64,000 bases of DNA from an uncultured Ellagibacter sp. (GTDB lineage Bacteria > Actinomycetota > Coriobacteriia > Coriobacteriales > Eggerthellaceae). Positions 17,395 through 25,074 of the stretch are shown here, in pieces. The position numbers and the translations under genes were made by a program. The stretch is taken from assembly GCF_934643285.1 (NCBI RefSeq), contig NZ_CAKUBT010000004.1:1-64000 (forward strand). The letters run 5' to 3'. The notes under the pieces were generated by a model, which worked only from the letters and a program-made list of their open reading frames with translations, was not told the DNA's origin and searched no databases. Each line of letters starts with the position of its first letter. Position 1 is the stretch's first letter.

Positions 17395-17937
17395 TCACCT
17401 CACATAGAAAACTTTGGACTTGGTCAGATCGCCGGCGATAGGCGCCGCGTGCGTGCGATTGATTTCCTTGACCAGTTCGCAATCCGGGTCATCCAAGTCG
17501 CCGAAGATACGAGCATGGGTCGGGCAAGCCGTCACGCAGGTGCACATCTCGGTACCGTTCTCGTAGTTCGACACATGGCAGAAGCGGCACTTGTCGACTG
17601 CGCCGGTCTTGGAGTTGCGCACACGAACCTGATACGGGCACGCTGCCATGCAGTACAGACAACCGATGCAGCGGCCCTGATCAACTTGGACGATACCGTC
17701 GGTGCCGATATGGGCTGCGCCGGTCGGGCACACCTTCGTGCAGGGCGCATCTTCGCAATGCATGCACTGCAGGGGCACATGCTCGACGCCAACCTGGGGA
17801 TACGTGCCAGTTTCGCGGTCCTCGAAGCGGACGAACGCCTCGTCCGGCTCAAGGCCGTTTTGCCGCTGGCATGCAAGACGGCAGGTGTAGCAGCCGATGC
17901 ACTTCGTGGTATCGATCAACATTCCATAACGGGCCAT
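17395..17937 (-). CDS. 4Fe-4S electron-transfer subunit (PsrB/DmsB-like)
   Basis: Electron-transfer subunit of 180 residues with four cysteine clusters: CIGCYTCRLACQRQNG near the start, then CMHCEDAPCTKVCPTGA, CIGCLYCMAACPY and a final set formed by CRFC plus the later CTCVTACPTHA. This four-cluster layout is diagnostic for the beta subunits of DMSO-reductase-type complexes. It should wire the catalytic subunit to the NrfD anchor. No Tat signal is present, as expected for a partner co-exported with its catalytic subunit. It sits 2 bp after the MopB gene and 6 bp before NrfD. Confidence 0.93.
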   Translation of the reverse strand: MARYGMLIDTTKCIGCYTCRLACQRQNGLEPDEAFVRFEDRETGTYPQVGVEHVPLQCMHCEDAPCTKVCPTGAAHIGTDGIVQVDQGRCIGCLYCMAACPYQVRVRNSKTGAVDKCRFCHVSNYENGTEMCTCVTACPTHARIFGDLDDPDCELVKEINRTHAAPIAGDLTKSKVFYVR

Positions 17938-17939
17938 GT

Positions 17940-20141
17940 TTATGCACCCACCTTCCTGACGCTCACGATAGCCTCCTGCGAGCAGATGCCACCGTAGCCA
18001 GGCTCAATGCGGAAAGGCACGAAGTCCATCTGACGCAGGCCGAACCCGTAGGCGGTCTTCTCGTCCTTGGAGCTGCATCCGTAGTGGCTCGGCATGTAGA
18101 GGGCCTCAGGGTTAATGCGCTCGGTTACGTGCACCTTCGCCGTACCCTTCGCCTCATCGTTGGAAATCTCGACCTCGTCGCCTTCGGAGATACCGAGCTT
18201 GGCCGCGCGGCTTGCGTTGATCCAAACGCGATCGAGGTTGTACTGCTTGGAGATGTTCATGAGCGCCGGCACGTTCGCGGTCTGCGTGTGCGTATGGACG
18301 GCCTGCTTGCCGCCGATCAGGCGGAAGTAGCCATCGCCCTCAGGAACGCTCGCGACGGGCTCGGTCCACTGCGGGACGCTCGGGTAGCCAGCCGCGTGGC
18401 ACGCATCGCTCGAGAACTGGATCTTGCCCGTGGGGGTCTTCCACGTCGGCGTCTTGCCGAACTTGAAAGTCTTCTCGGGGAAGCGGGCAGTGCCGGCGAC
18501 CTTCAAGCCGTCGAGAGTAAGGCCCACCGTGCGAAGCTGCGCGTCCGCGAGCTCTTCAACCGTGAACTGGAAGTACTCGCCCACGCCGCACGCCTCGGCG
18601 AGCTCGGTGAAGATCTCGTCGACCGGCTTGGTGTTCGGGTGAATCTTCTCGATCACCTGGTCGCGCAGGGAGACTGCGGGGATCTTGCCGCCGATGAACT
18701 CGGGGACTTCCAGGCGCTCCAGATACGTCGTATCGGGAAGCACGTAGTCGCAAGCCTGGCAGGTCTCGGTCATCTGGATGTCGATGGCGACGGAAAGCTC
18801 GAGGTTCGAAAGGCAGTCCTCAAGGTATTTGGGGTTGGAGTAACCCGCAACCATGTTCGAGTTGTAGAAGAACATGCCCTTGATCTCGCCCTTCTTGGCG
18901 AGCTCAGCAGCGTAGACGTTCACACCCATGCCCGCAAGGGACAGCGGGTACTCGTCTGCACCCGCAATCTTGCCTTCCGGCTTGGGGACGGACGGGAACT
19001 TCTCCTTGTCGAGGTCGCCCGCCTTCACGGAGTTGCCGAAGAAGGCGCCGCCTTCCTGGTTCCAGCAGCCGAGGAGCGTGTTGAAGCAGCACACCGCGCG
19101 AGCGGTCTCGCCGGAGTTTGCGTAGCTGCAGCCGTAAGCACCACGCCAAGAAGGCTCGATGGAGGCTGCCGGAGCTGCCGTGGCAAGGTCGGTCGCCAGG
19201 CGCTCGATCGTGTCCTTCGAGATGCCGGTGATTTCCTCTGCCCATGCAGGCGTGCAATCCTTCAGGTAGTCGGCCCACTCTTCGAAGCCGACGGTGTTCT
19301 CGGCGATGTAGCTCGCATCGTAGAGCTTGTTGTGCACGACGACATGTGCCATGGCCAGGATGAAGGCCAGGTCAGTGCCGGGGTTGATCGGCACCCACTC
19401 ATCGGCGAACGCGATGGAGTTGTTCAGACGCGGGTCGACGATCACCAGTTCGGCGCCGTTCTCGTGCGCCTTCTGCATGGCATGCAGCTGGCTCGGCTTG
19501 ATCGCGTCGGCGTAGCTGCGGCCGATGAACATCGTCATCTTGGAGTTCGCCACGTCGGAGGTGAAGTCACCCGTGCCGATGACCTGGGTAAACCCAGCGT
19601 TCTTCGACATGTTGCAAGCGGCACCGTGCGTGTAGACGTTCGCGCTGCCAAGTGCGTTCATGAAACGCTTGGTGTAATACGAACCGCTCGGGCGCGGGTC
19701 CTGCACCATGGCGAGCGCCTGGGGGCCCTTCTCGTCGATGATCGCTTTGACCTTCTCGGCGATCTCGCTGTAGGCCTGGTCCCACGTGATCTTCTCGAAC
19801 TTGCCGCCGTTCTTCTTAAGCGGGTCGGTCAGGCGATCCTCGTTGTAGGCGATAGAGGCGAAGCCGTAGCCGCGACCGCACAGCGTGCCTTCGCAGTTCG
19901 GATGGTTCGCATCGCCGATCATCTTGCCAAGCTTGCCGTCAACGACGTATCCCGTGAACCCGCACTTCGATGAACAGGAGTTGCACAGCGAGTGGGCGGT
20001 GTGATGATCGATATCGCTCGTCCCGCGCGCATCCGCCTGTTCCCAAGCGTTGAAGCTCAAAAAGCCCGCGCCCGCCGCAACGGCAGCGACCCCGGCGCTT
20101 CCGGCCAGAAAGCTTCGCCTGGTAATAGCGTTTTCTGACAT
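17940..20141 (-). CDS. Tat-exported molybdopterin oxidoreductase, PsrA/PhsA-like
   Basis: Catalytic subunit (733 residues) of a membrane-bound respiratory oxidoreductase. A Tat signal ITRRSFLAGSAGVAAVAAGAG opens it. The FeS motif CNSCSSKCGF continues to CEGTLCGRG at about residues 56-93. The region YTHGAACNMSKNA supplies a cysteine at the position that ligates Mo in the PsrA/PhsA/NapA branch rather than serine. The C-terminal molybdopterin-dinucleotide domain ends with a typical VTERINPEALYMPSHYG. Start at 20141 follows AGAGGAATCAGCA; the longer frame has no signal peptide. Substrate may be polysulfide, thiosulfate, tetrathionate or an organic acceptor; sequence alone does not decide. Confidence 0.9.
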   Translation of the reverse strand: MSENAITRRSFLAGSAGVAAVAAGAGFLSFNAWEQADARGTSDIDHHTAHSLCNSCSSKCGFTGYVVDGKLGKMIGDANHPNCEGTLCGRGYGFASIAYNEDRLTDPLKKNGGKFEKITWDQAYSEIAEKVKAIIDEKGPQALAMVQDPRPSGSYYTKRFMNALGSANVYTHGAACNMSKNAGFTQVIGTGDFTSDVANSKMTMFIGRSYADAIKPSQLHAMQKAHENGAELVIVDPRLNNSIAFADEWVPINPGTDLAFILAMAHVVVHNKLYDASYIAENTVGFEEWADYLKDCTPAWAEEITGISKDTIERLATDLATAAPAASIEPSWRGAYGCSYANSGETARAVCCFNTLLGCWNQEGGAFFGNSVKAGDLDKEKFPSVPKPEGKIAGADEYPLSLAGMGVNVYAAELAKKGEIKGMFFYNSNMVAGYSNPKYLEDCLSNLELSVAIDIQMTETCQACDYVLPDTTYLERLEVPEFIGGKIPAVSLRDQVIEKIHPNTKPVDEIFTELAEACGVGEYFQFTVEELADAQLRTVGLTLDGLKVAGTARFPEKTFKFGKTPTWKTPTGKIQFSSDACHAAGYPSVPQWTEPVASVPEGDGYFRLIGGKQAVHTHTQTANVPALMNISKQYNLDRVWINASRAAKLGISEGDEVEISNDEAKGTAKVHVTERINPEALYMPSHYGCSSKDEKTAYGFGLRQMDFVPFRIEPGYGGICSQEAIVSVRKVGA

Positions 20142-20203
20142 TGCTGATTCCTCTCTATATGCATCTCGCGTCATCGTCTTCGCTCCCCCTGATGCTCTAT
20201 CGC

Positions 20204-20881
20204 CTACGCCGCATCCTCTACCTGCTCGGCAACGATGCCGATAAGCAGGTCGCACAGGCAAACGTAGAAGTTTGCCTCGCTTCCCAGATTGATAAGGCGC
20301 CTGCGATACGTGGTAAGCCAATTGAACCTCTCGGAGAGAAACGTTCGCGCCTCGTCCACCATTCCGCTTCTCAGAAGCACCGCGACCACGTCAAGCTCGA
20401 GAGCCAGATGGTCGGGACAATCGGAGAACTCGGACGGAATGCCGAACCCCAGCCGCTCCGCGAGCGCGGACATGTAGCGGGCGGAAGTGCCCAGATACAT
20501 CCCCTTGCCATCGACGGGCGAAAGCAAATCGCCTGCCTTGGCAGTGTTCACGTAAAGCGACTCAATAGGAAGCGCCGATTCGGGCAAGCCTCCCGTGAAG
20601 TGGCGGGCAGCGAACTGCCGCTTCTCTTCGTAGGTAGGAGGGCAGAACAGCGCGCAGACCTCGCACTCCGACAGGAATTCCTGCAAGGGGGCGTGGTTGC
20701 CGCGACGGTAGTCCGCGGGGCTCTTATCAAGCCCGAGGCTTCCGCCGTTCTGAAGGATGAAGCGTGCGCCATCGAGAAACTCGGCCCACGCCTCGCGCGC
20801 GGACAGATTCTCCCATTCCGCCTTATCGACGGGAGCAAAGCACTTGGAGAGAATCGAGAACACCGCTGCGTCGTCCAACAT
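20204..20881 (-). CDS. TorD/DmsD-family molybdoenzyme chaperone
   Basis: Cytoplasmic chaperone of 225 residues that binds the Tat leader of a molybdoenzyme and holds it for cofactor insertion. The all-helical sequence contains the family motif PDHLALELDVVAVLL (about 155-169) and a C-terminal helix FYVCLCDLLIGIVAEQ. It lies directly upstream of the MopB gene with the same orientation (62-bp gap), so that subunit is the obvious client. ATG at 20881 follows AGGAGCGAACAGACG. Family assignment is good; the client is inferred from position. Confidence 0.87.
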   Translation of the reverse strand: MLDDAAVFSILSKCFAPVDKAEWENLSAREAWAEFLDGARFILQNGGSLGLDKSPADYRRGNHAPLQEFLSECEVCALFCPPTYEEKRQFAARHFTGGLPESALPIESLYVNTAKAGDLLSPVDGKGMYLGTSARYMSALAERLGFGIPSEFSDCPDHLALELDVVAVLLRSGMVDEARTFLSERFNWLTTYRRRLINLGSEANFYVCLCDLLIGIVAEQVEDAA

Positions 20882-20948
20882 CGTCTGTTCGCTCCTTTCC
20901 GAATCGATCGTTTGACTTACTTACCTTGCATCAGCGGGAAGCCGACGC

Positions 20949-21692
20949 TTACGCAGAGACGAGCGTGGTCGTGCGAACGACGCCCATGTCGATGCACTTC
21001 TGCGCGATATCTTCCCAATCGATGAACTGGATGGCACCGTTGGGGCACTGCTCTGCGCAGCGGCCGCAGGAGATGCACTTCGTGGAAACGCCCGTTTCGG
21101 TATCGATGCGAGGCATGTTCCAGGGGCAGGCCTGCGCGCACATGCCGCAACCGATGCACAGCTTCGGGTCGACCGTGCGGGCGCCCGTCTTCTCGTCGGG
21201 CTTGATGGCGTGGACCGGGCAGTACTTCATGCACCACGCGTCGGCGCACTGCTTGCAGTGCTCGACAGTGAACTCGCATGCGCCCGGGTTGCCGTCGCCG
21301 AACGAGCCTTCGCCCGTGTCGGGGCTGGTTCCCCAGTAATAGTTATCCCAAACGCGGACACGCGCGATGTTCTGGCACACGCGGCCATCGTTCTTCAGGG
21401 TGCACATCATTTCGCAGCGCTGGCATCCGGAGCAACGGGCGCGATCGGTGACGATCATCTTGGTTGCGGTGTGACGGATGTCGATGCGGCCCGATGCGAT
21501 CGACTGGCTCGTGACGCCCCACGACGCCAGCACGCCGCCCACAACGAGACCGGCGACGCCGCAGCCTGCCATTGCAAGCACCTGGCGACGGGTCATCGCA
21601 TGCTTCGGCTTTGCTTCCACAGCTTCAGTTTGCTCGGCGGCGTTCGTCGGGCTCTCTTCAGGGGCGCTGCCGTTGATATTGGTATCTGACAT
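20949..21692 (-). CDS. Tat-exported multi-cluster ferredoxin-like protein
   Basis: A 247-residue 4Fe-4S protein with a hydrophilic leader, then a Tat signal MTRRQVLAMAGCGVAGLVVG (about 33-52). Clusters are formed by CSGCQRCEMMC, CKQCADAWCMKYCP, CIGCGMCAQACPW and CISCGRCAEQCPNG. It begins the operon with TorD, MopB, FeS and NrfD and diverges from the aldehyde:ferredoxin oxidoreductase. Escherichia coli pairs a similar Tat FeS protein (YdhX) with an AOR-family protein (YdhV), so this one could serve the AOR, the MopB complex or both. The ATG is preceded by GGGGGAG. Confidence 0.88.
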   Translation of the reverse strand: MSDTNINGSAPEESPTNAAEQTEAVEAKPKHAMTRRQVLAMAGCGVAGLVVGGVLASWGVTSQSIASGRIDIRHTATKMIVTDRARCSGCQRCEMMCTLKNDGRVCQNIARVRVWDNYYWGTSPDTGEGSFGDGNPGACEFTVEHCKQCADAWCMKYCPVHAIKPDEKTGARTVDPKLCIGCGMCAQACPWNMPRIDTETGVSTKCISCGRCAEQCPNGAIQFIDWEDIAQKCIDMGVVRTTTLVSA

Positions 21693-21800
21693 TTTTGGTA
21701 CTCCCCCTCACATATCGGTGAGTCTCTTCCTTCGGCCCCGGTTTCCTCACGCACCTATATATAAGGTACGCATCCCGGTGGCTCCCCCTCTTATTTTTTG

Positions 21801-21822
21801 GCCTTGATAGGTCACGCAACGC
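21801..21822 (+). repeat. Direct repeat copy 1 in the AOR/FeS divergent region
   Basis: GCCTTGA, three variable bases and GTCACGCAACGC. The same 22-bp element recurs at 21985-22006 with 19 matches. The core TGAY-NN-GTCA is nearly palindromic. Confidence 0.6.
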
Positions 21823-21854
21823 TAAGCAGTATGCCTGCCCGAGAAAACCCGTCG

Positions 21855-21871
21855 TACCCTCTTTCGGGGGC
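21855..21871. promoter_or_regulatory. Half-conserved TACCCTC site
   Basis: TACCCTC-TTT-CGGGGGC matches the left arm of the perfect palindrome at 21903-21919 and the site before the LuxR-type gene. It lies in the AOR/FeS divergent region. Confidence 0.45.
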
Positions 21872-21902
21872 AAAACTGCGTTTACCTGCAATTTCGCCCA
21901 AA

Positions 21903-21919
21903 TACCCTCAAAGAGGGTA
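21903..21919. promoter_or_regulatory. Palindromic operator TACCCTC-AAA-GAGGGTA
   Basis: Perfect 7-bp inverted repeat with a 3-bp spacer, centred between the FeS gene (start 21692) and the AOR gene (start 22037). A near-copy, TACCCTC-TTT-GGGGATA, lies at 27216-27232 just upstream of the LuxR-type regulator gene. Confidence 0.6.
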
Positions 21920-21984
21920 CAGGGGTATCGCCCCCAGATGAGACACTGCGCCCGACGAGTTTGCATCGTCTGCAACCCCAAGTC

Positions 21985-22006
21985 GCCTTGACGTGTCACG
22001 CAACGC
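21985..22006 (+). repeat. Direct repeat copy 2, close to the AOR start
   Basis: Second copy of the 22-bp element at 21801-21822 (19/22 matches), ending 30 bp before the AOR ATG. Contains TGAC-GT-GTCA, a perfect short palindrome. A shared binding site for a second regulator is possible. Confidence 0.55.
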
Positions 22007-22036
22007 ACGATAAGCGAGAGATTTGGAGATGCAACA

Positions 22037-24175
22037 ATGGCTGACACGAAGTCATATGGCTGGGCCGGCAAGATCTTGCGCGTGAACCTCACGACTGGAT
22101 CCATCACCACCGAGCCGACCGCACCCTATGAGGACTATATCGGCGGCATGGGCCTGGCGAACAAGATCATCTACGATGAGGTCGCCCCGGGCACCGATCC
22201 TCTGAGCGAGGACGCAAAGATCGTTTACGCCGTCGGTCCTCTGACCGCAACCGGCGTGCCGCTGGCTGGCCGCACCACGGTTTGCTTCCTTTCCACCTTC
22301 ACCACCGACTATCAGGTTGTCGACGCGCACTGCGGCGGCATGCTTGGCGCGAAAATCAAGATGGCTGGTTACGATGCCATCATCGTCGAGGGCAAGTCCG
22401 ACAAGCCGGTTTACCTTCACATCAAGAATGATACGGTCGAAATCAAGGACGGCTCGACGGTGTGGGGCCTTGGCACCCGCGCTACGACCGAGGTCTTGAA
22501 CCGCCTCGAGGGCGTCAGCGCCTGCGTCGCGACCATCGGCCCTGCAGGCGAGAACCTGCTCCCCTATGCCTGCATGATGAATTCCCGCAACCACTCCGCA
22601 GGTGCGGGCCTCGGCACCGTCATGGGCTCCAAGAAACTCAAGGCGCTCGTCGTCGAGGGCAGCGGCACCGTAAACGTGAAGGATCCGCAGGCTCTGGCCG
22701 ACCTGTCCGACTACATGCTGCGCGAAATCGTCGGCTCCAACAACAACCACGTCGTGCCTTCCACCCAGCAGGAATGGGCTGAATACTACGACAAGGGCAC
22801 CCGTTGGACCGCACGCAAGGGCCTTTACTGGGCCGACGCCGAGGGCGACCCGATCGAGACCGGCGAGCCGAAGCCGGGCGAGATCAACACGGTTGGCTAC
22901 CGCTGCATGAAGACCACCAAGGACGAGGGCCCCGAGGCCGAGAAGTACACCATCAAGATGAACGGCTGCCACAGCTGCCCGATTCACTGCTACTCCGACA
23001 TGCGCGTCCCGAACTCCAAGGCCAACGGCGGCTACGAGATCACCGGCAACACCTGCGTGCCGAACTTCCCGTTCTCCGTCTACATGACGAAGATCTTGGG
23101 CGACCACACGTCGGTCAAATCGGGCACCGAAGACGGCCTCATCTGGGACCAGGTCGTCGGCGGCACGATGGACGATCTGGGCATGTGGTGCAACTACGCG
23201 CAGATCTACCGCGACATCGCGCACTGCGTTGCCAAGGGCATCTTCGAGAAGAACCTGCCTGCCGATGAGTACAACATGTTCGACTGGAAGAAGTTCGAGA
23301 ACAACGATCCGACCATCATGGTCGAGCTGCTCACGCACATCGCCAAGAACGACAACGAGATGTCCTACCTCGGCCATGGCCCGGTCGTGTGGTGCAAGCG
23401 CTGGAACGACATGGAGTGGTTCGACACCACGGCAAGCTGCCTCATCAATTACCGCGGCTGGCCGGTTCACCACGCCATTGAGTCCTATGGCCAGGTCGGC
23501 GGCCTGCTGAACATGATCTTCAACCGCGACCCGATGATCCACTCGCACCAGAACATGCTGCAGTGCGGCCTTCCGCATGAGCTCAAGCAGGAAATCGCAG
23601 CCGAGCTTTGGGGCGGCGAGGATGCGCTTGACCAGGCGAAGAACTACACGCCCATCAACGACCACAAGATCAACTTCTGCTGGTGGTCCATCGTCACCGA
23701 CGTGCTGCATGACTCGCTCACGCTGTGCAACTGGGTGTGGCCGATGGCTCAGAGCCCGTCGAAGAGCCGCAACTACCGTGGCGACCTCGACCTCGAGGCG
23801 AAGTTCTACAAGGCAGCCACTGGCAAGGACGTCACGACTGACGACCTGTACAAGGCTGCTGCGAAGATCATCACGCTGCAGCGCGCGAACACCGCCCGCG
23901 GCATGAAGGACAAGAACGGCAACATGGGTTGCAACGACTTCCGCAACATCCACGATGTCATGACTGAGTGGCCATTCACGAAGGACCCGGACAAGCAGCC
24001 CTTCACCGAAGGCACCGATAAGATGGAGAAGCAAGACTTCCAGAAGGGCCTCACGATGCTCTACGAGAAGTTCGGTTGGGACAGCGAACTTGGTTGCCCG
24101 ACGGCCGACTGCCTCGAGTACTACGGCATGAGCGACGTTGAGGAAGACCTCAAGAGCCTGAACCTCCTTCCGTAA
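22037..24175 (+). CDS. Aldehyde:ferredoxin oxidoreductase family protein
   Basis: Tungsten- or molybdenum-bispterin oxidoreductase of 712 residues. Members oxidise aldehydes to acids, or run the reverse, using ferredoxin. The opening GWAGKILRVNLTTGSITTEP is the standard AOR N-terminal domain. The FeS ligands appear as CHSCPIHC (about 312-319, CX2CX3C) with the distant fourth cysteine in DSLTLCNWV (about 563). NSRNHSAGAGLGTVMGSKKLKA is the pterin-binding segment. It has no Tat signal, so it is cytoplasmic. It diverges from an operon starting with a Tat FeS protein, over a promoter region with a palindromic operator and a 22-bp direct repeat. Substrate unknown; YdhV-like rather than a classical archaeal AOR is my guess. 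Confidence 0.9.
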   Translation: MADTKSYGWAGKILRVNLTTGSITTEPTAPYEDYIGGMGLANKIIYDEVAPGTDPLSEDAKIVYAVGPLTATGVPLAGRTTVCFLSTFTTDYQVVDAHCGGMLGAKIKMAGYDAIIVEGKSDKPVYLHIKNDTVEIKDGSTVWGLGTRATTEVLNRLEGVSACVATIGPAGENLLPYACMMNSRNHSAGAGLGTVMGSKKLKALVVEGSGTVNVKDPQALADLSDYMLREIVGSNNNHVVPSTQQEWAEYYDKGTRWTARKGLYWADAEGDPIETGEPKPGEINTVGYRCMKTTKDEGPEAEKYTIKMNGCHSCPIHCYSDMRVPNSKANGGYEITGNTCVPNFPFSVYMTKILGDHTSVKSGTEDGLIWDQVVGGTMDDLGMWCNYAQIYRDIAHCVAKGIFEKNLPADEYNMFDWKKFENNDPTIMVELLTHIAKNDNEMSYLGHGPVVWCKRWNDMEWFDTTASCLINYRGWPVHHAIESYGQVGGLLNMIFNRDPMIHSHQNMLQCGLPHELKQEIAAELWGGEDALDQAKNYTPINDHKINFCWWSIVTDVLHDSLTLCNWVWPMAQSPSKSRNYRGDLDLEAKFYKAATGKDVTTDDLYKAAAKIITLQRANTARGMKDKNGNMGCNDFRNIHDVMTEWPFTKDPDKQPFTEGTDKMEKQDFQKGLTMLYEKFGWDSELGCPTADCLEYYGMSDVEEDLKSLNLLP

Positions 24176-24275
24176 GCGATGCGACGAAAGTGGCGGCTCG
24201 CATGGCGCGAAGCCCCGAGCCGTCACAAACCTCCCTGAATGAGTCGCATCCGACGTAGAGGGTAGCCCTACCCGC

Positions 24276-24303
24276 AAGAAGAGCCTCTTCGGAGGCTCTT
24301 CTT
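24276..24303 (+). terminator. Terminator after the AOR gene
   Basis: A 12-bp perfect stem (AAGAAGAGCCTC and complement) closed by a TTCG tetraloop, followed by GTTGTATT. Just before it, GGGTAGCCCTACCC forms a small palindrome. The rest of the 24176-24482 gap shows no gene. Confidence 0.82.
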
Positions 24304-24482
24304 GTTGTATTGGGGAAGGTGAGAGGTTCGCAATCTTGGGCGCCCGCACCCCCGCCCAGCACCAGCCGCTCGCGCCATCCCCATGCGCAGAATGCGAGGA
24401 TATCGCGAACAGATCTTTGCCCACCCTCCCTTTCCCGCTACGATCGAAGTTAAGACCACGCAAGCATTTGAGAGGCACGGAA

Positions 24483-24875
24483 ATGAAGACCATCGACGTT
24501 GTAGCAGCCGTCATCGAGAAAGATGGCAGAGTCCTCGCGACCCAGCGAGGCTATGGGGAGTTCGAAGGCGGTTGGGAGTTCCCGGGCGGAAAAGTCGAAG
24601 CAGGAGAAACCCCTGAACAGGCAATCGTCCGCGAAATCAAGGAGGAGCTCAACGCCGACATCGCGGTAAGGGATTTCCTCGTGCAGGTCGAGCACGATTA
24701 TCCGACGTTTCACCTGAGCATGAAATGTTACCTCTGCACGCTTAAGGACGCATCGTTTCAACTGCTTGAACATCACGCCGCGAAGTGGCTCGACCTCGCA
24801 CACATCGAAAGCGTCGACTGGCTCTCCGCCGACGTGAAGGTGGTTCACGCCCTGGAGAAGCGCGGCGAGCTTTAA
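24483..24875 (+). CDS. mutT: MutT-like 8-oxo-dGTP diphosphatase
   Basis: Nudix hydrolase (130 residues) that removes oxidised guanine nucleotides from the pool. The Nudix box is complete in GGKVEAGETPEQAIVREIKEEL (read as two adjoining pieces, about 37-58), and the N-terminal VVAAVIEKDGRVLATQRG plus WEFPGGK resemble MutT/NudG rather than ADP-ribose pyrophosphatases. I start at ATG 24483 after GAGAGGCACGGAA; an upstream in-frame ATG at 24336 adds 49 residues with no Nudix similarity. Convergent with the Ala/Glu-rich unknown gene. Confidence 0.9.
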   Translation: MKTIDVVAAVIEKDGRVLATQRGYGEFEGGWEFPGGKVEAGETPEQAIVREIKEELNADIAVRDFLVQVEHDYPTFHLSMKCYLCTLKDASFQLLEHHAAKWLDLAHIESVDWLSADVKVVHALEKRGEL

Positions 24876-25074
24876 TCTCCCACGCCGCCGATGAGCTTGA
24901 GCCGCCGTCGGGGAGCTTTTGCCACCGGGGAGCAACAACCCCGACATCGGGCGACAGGGCAGACGCGAGCAGCTGGTTGACGTGAGCAGCGAGCAGCTAG
25001 CACGCGCGGGCAGCAGGCGCGGCTGCGCGAGCGAGCCACGAAGACTCGGTGCCCGCCCCGCTGCCACGCAGTTA

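Noticed and set aside
16192..17997. 601-codon plus-strand frame
   Set aside because: Runs antisense through the NrfD and FeS genes; product is Arg/Ala/His-rich without domains.
22052..24514. 820-codon minus-strand frame opposite the AOR gene
   Set aside because: Entirely antisense to a well-supported AOR; no motif, no ribosome site, composition of a shadow frame.
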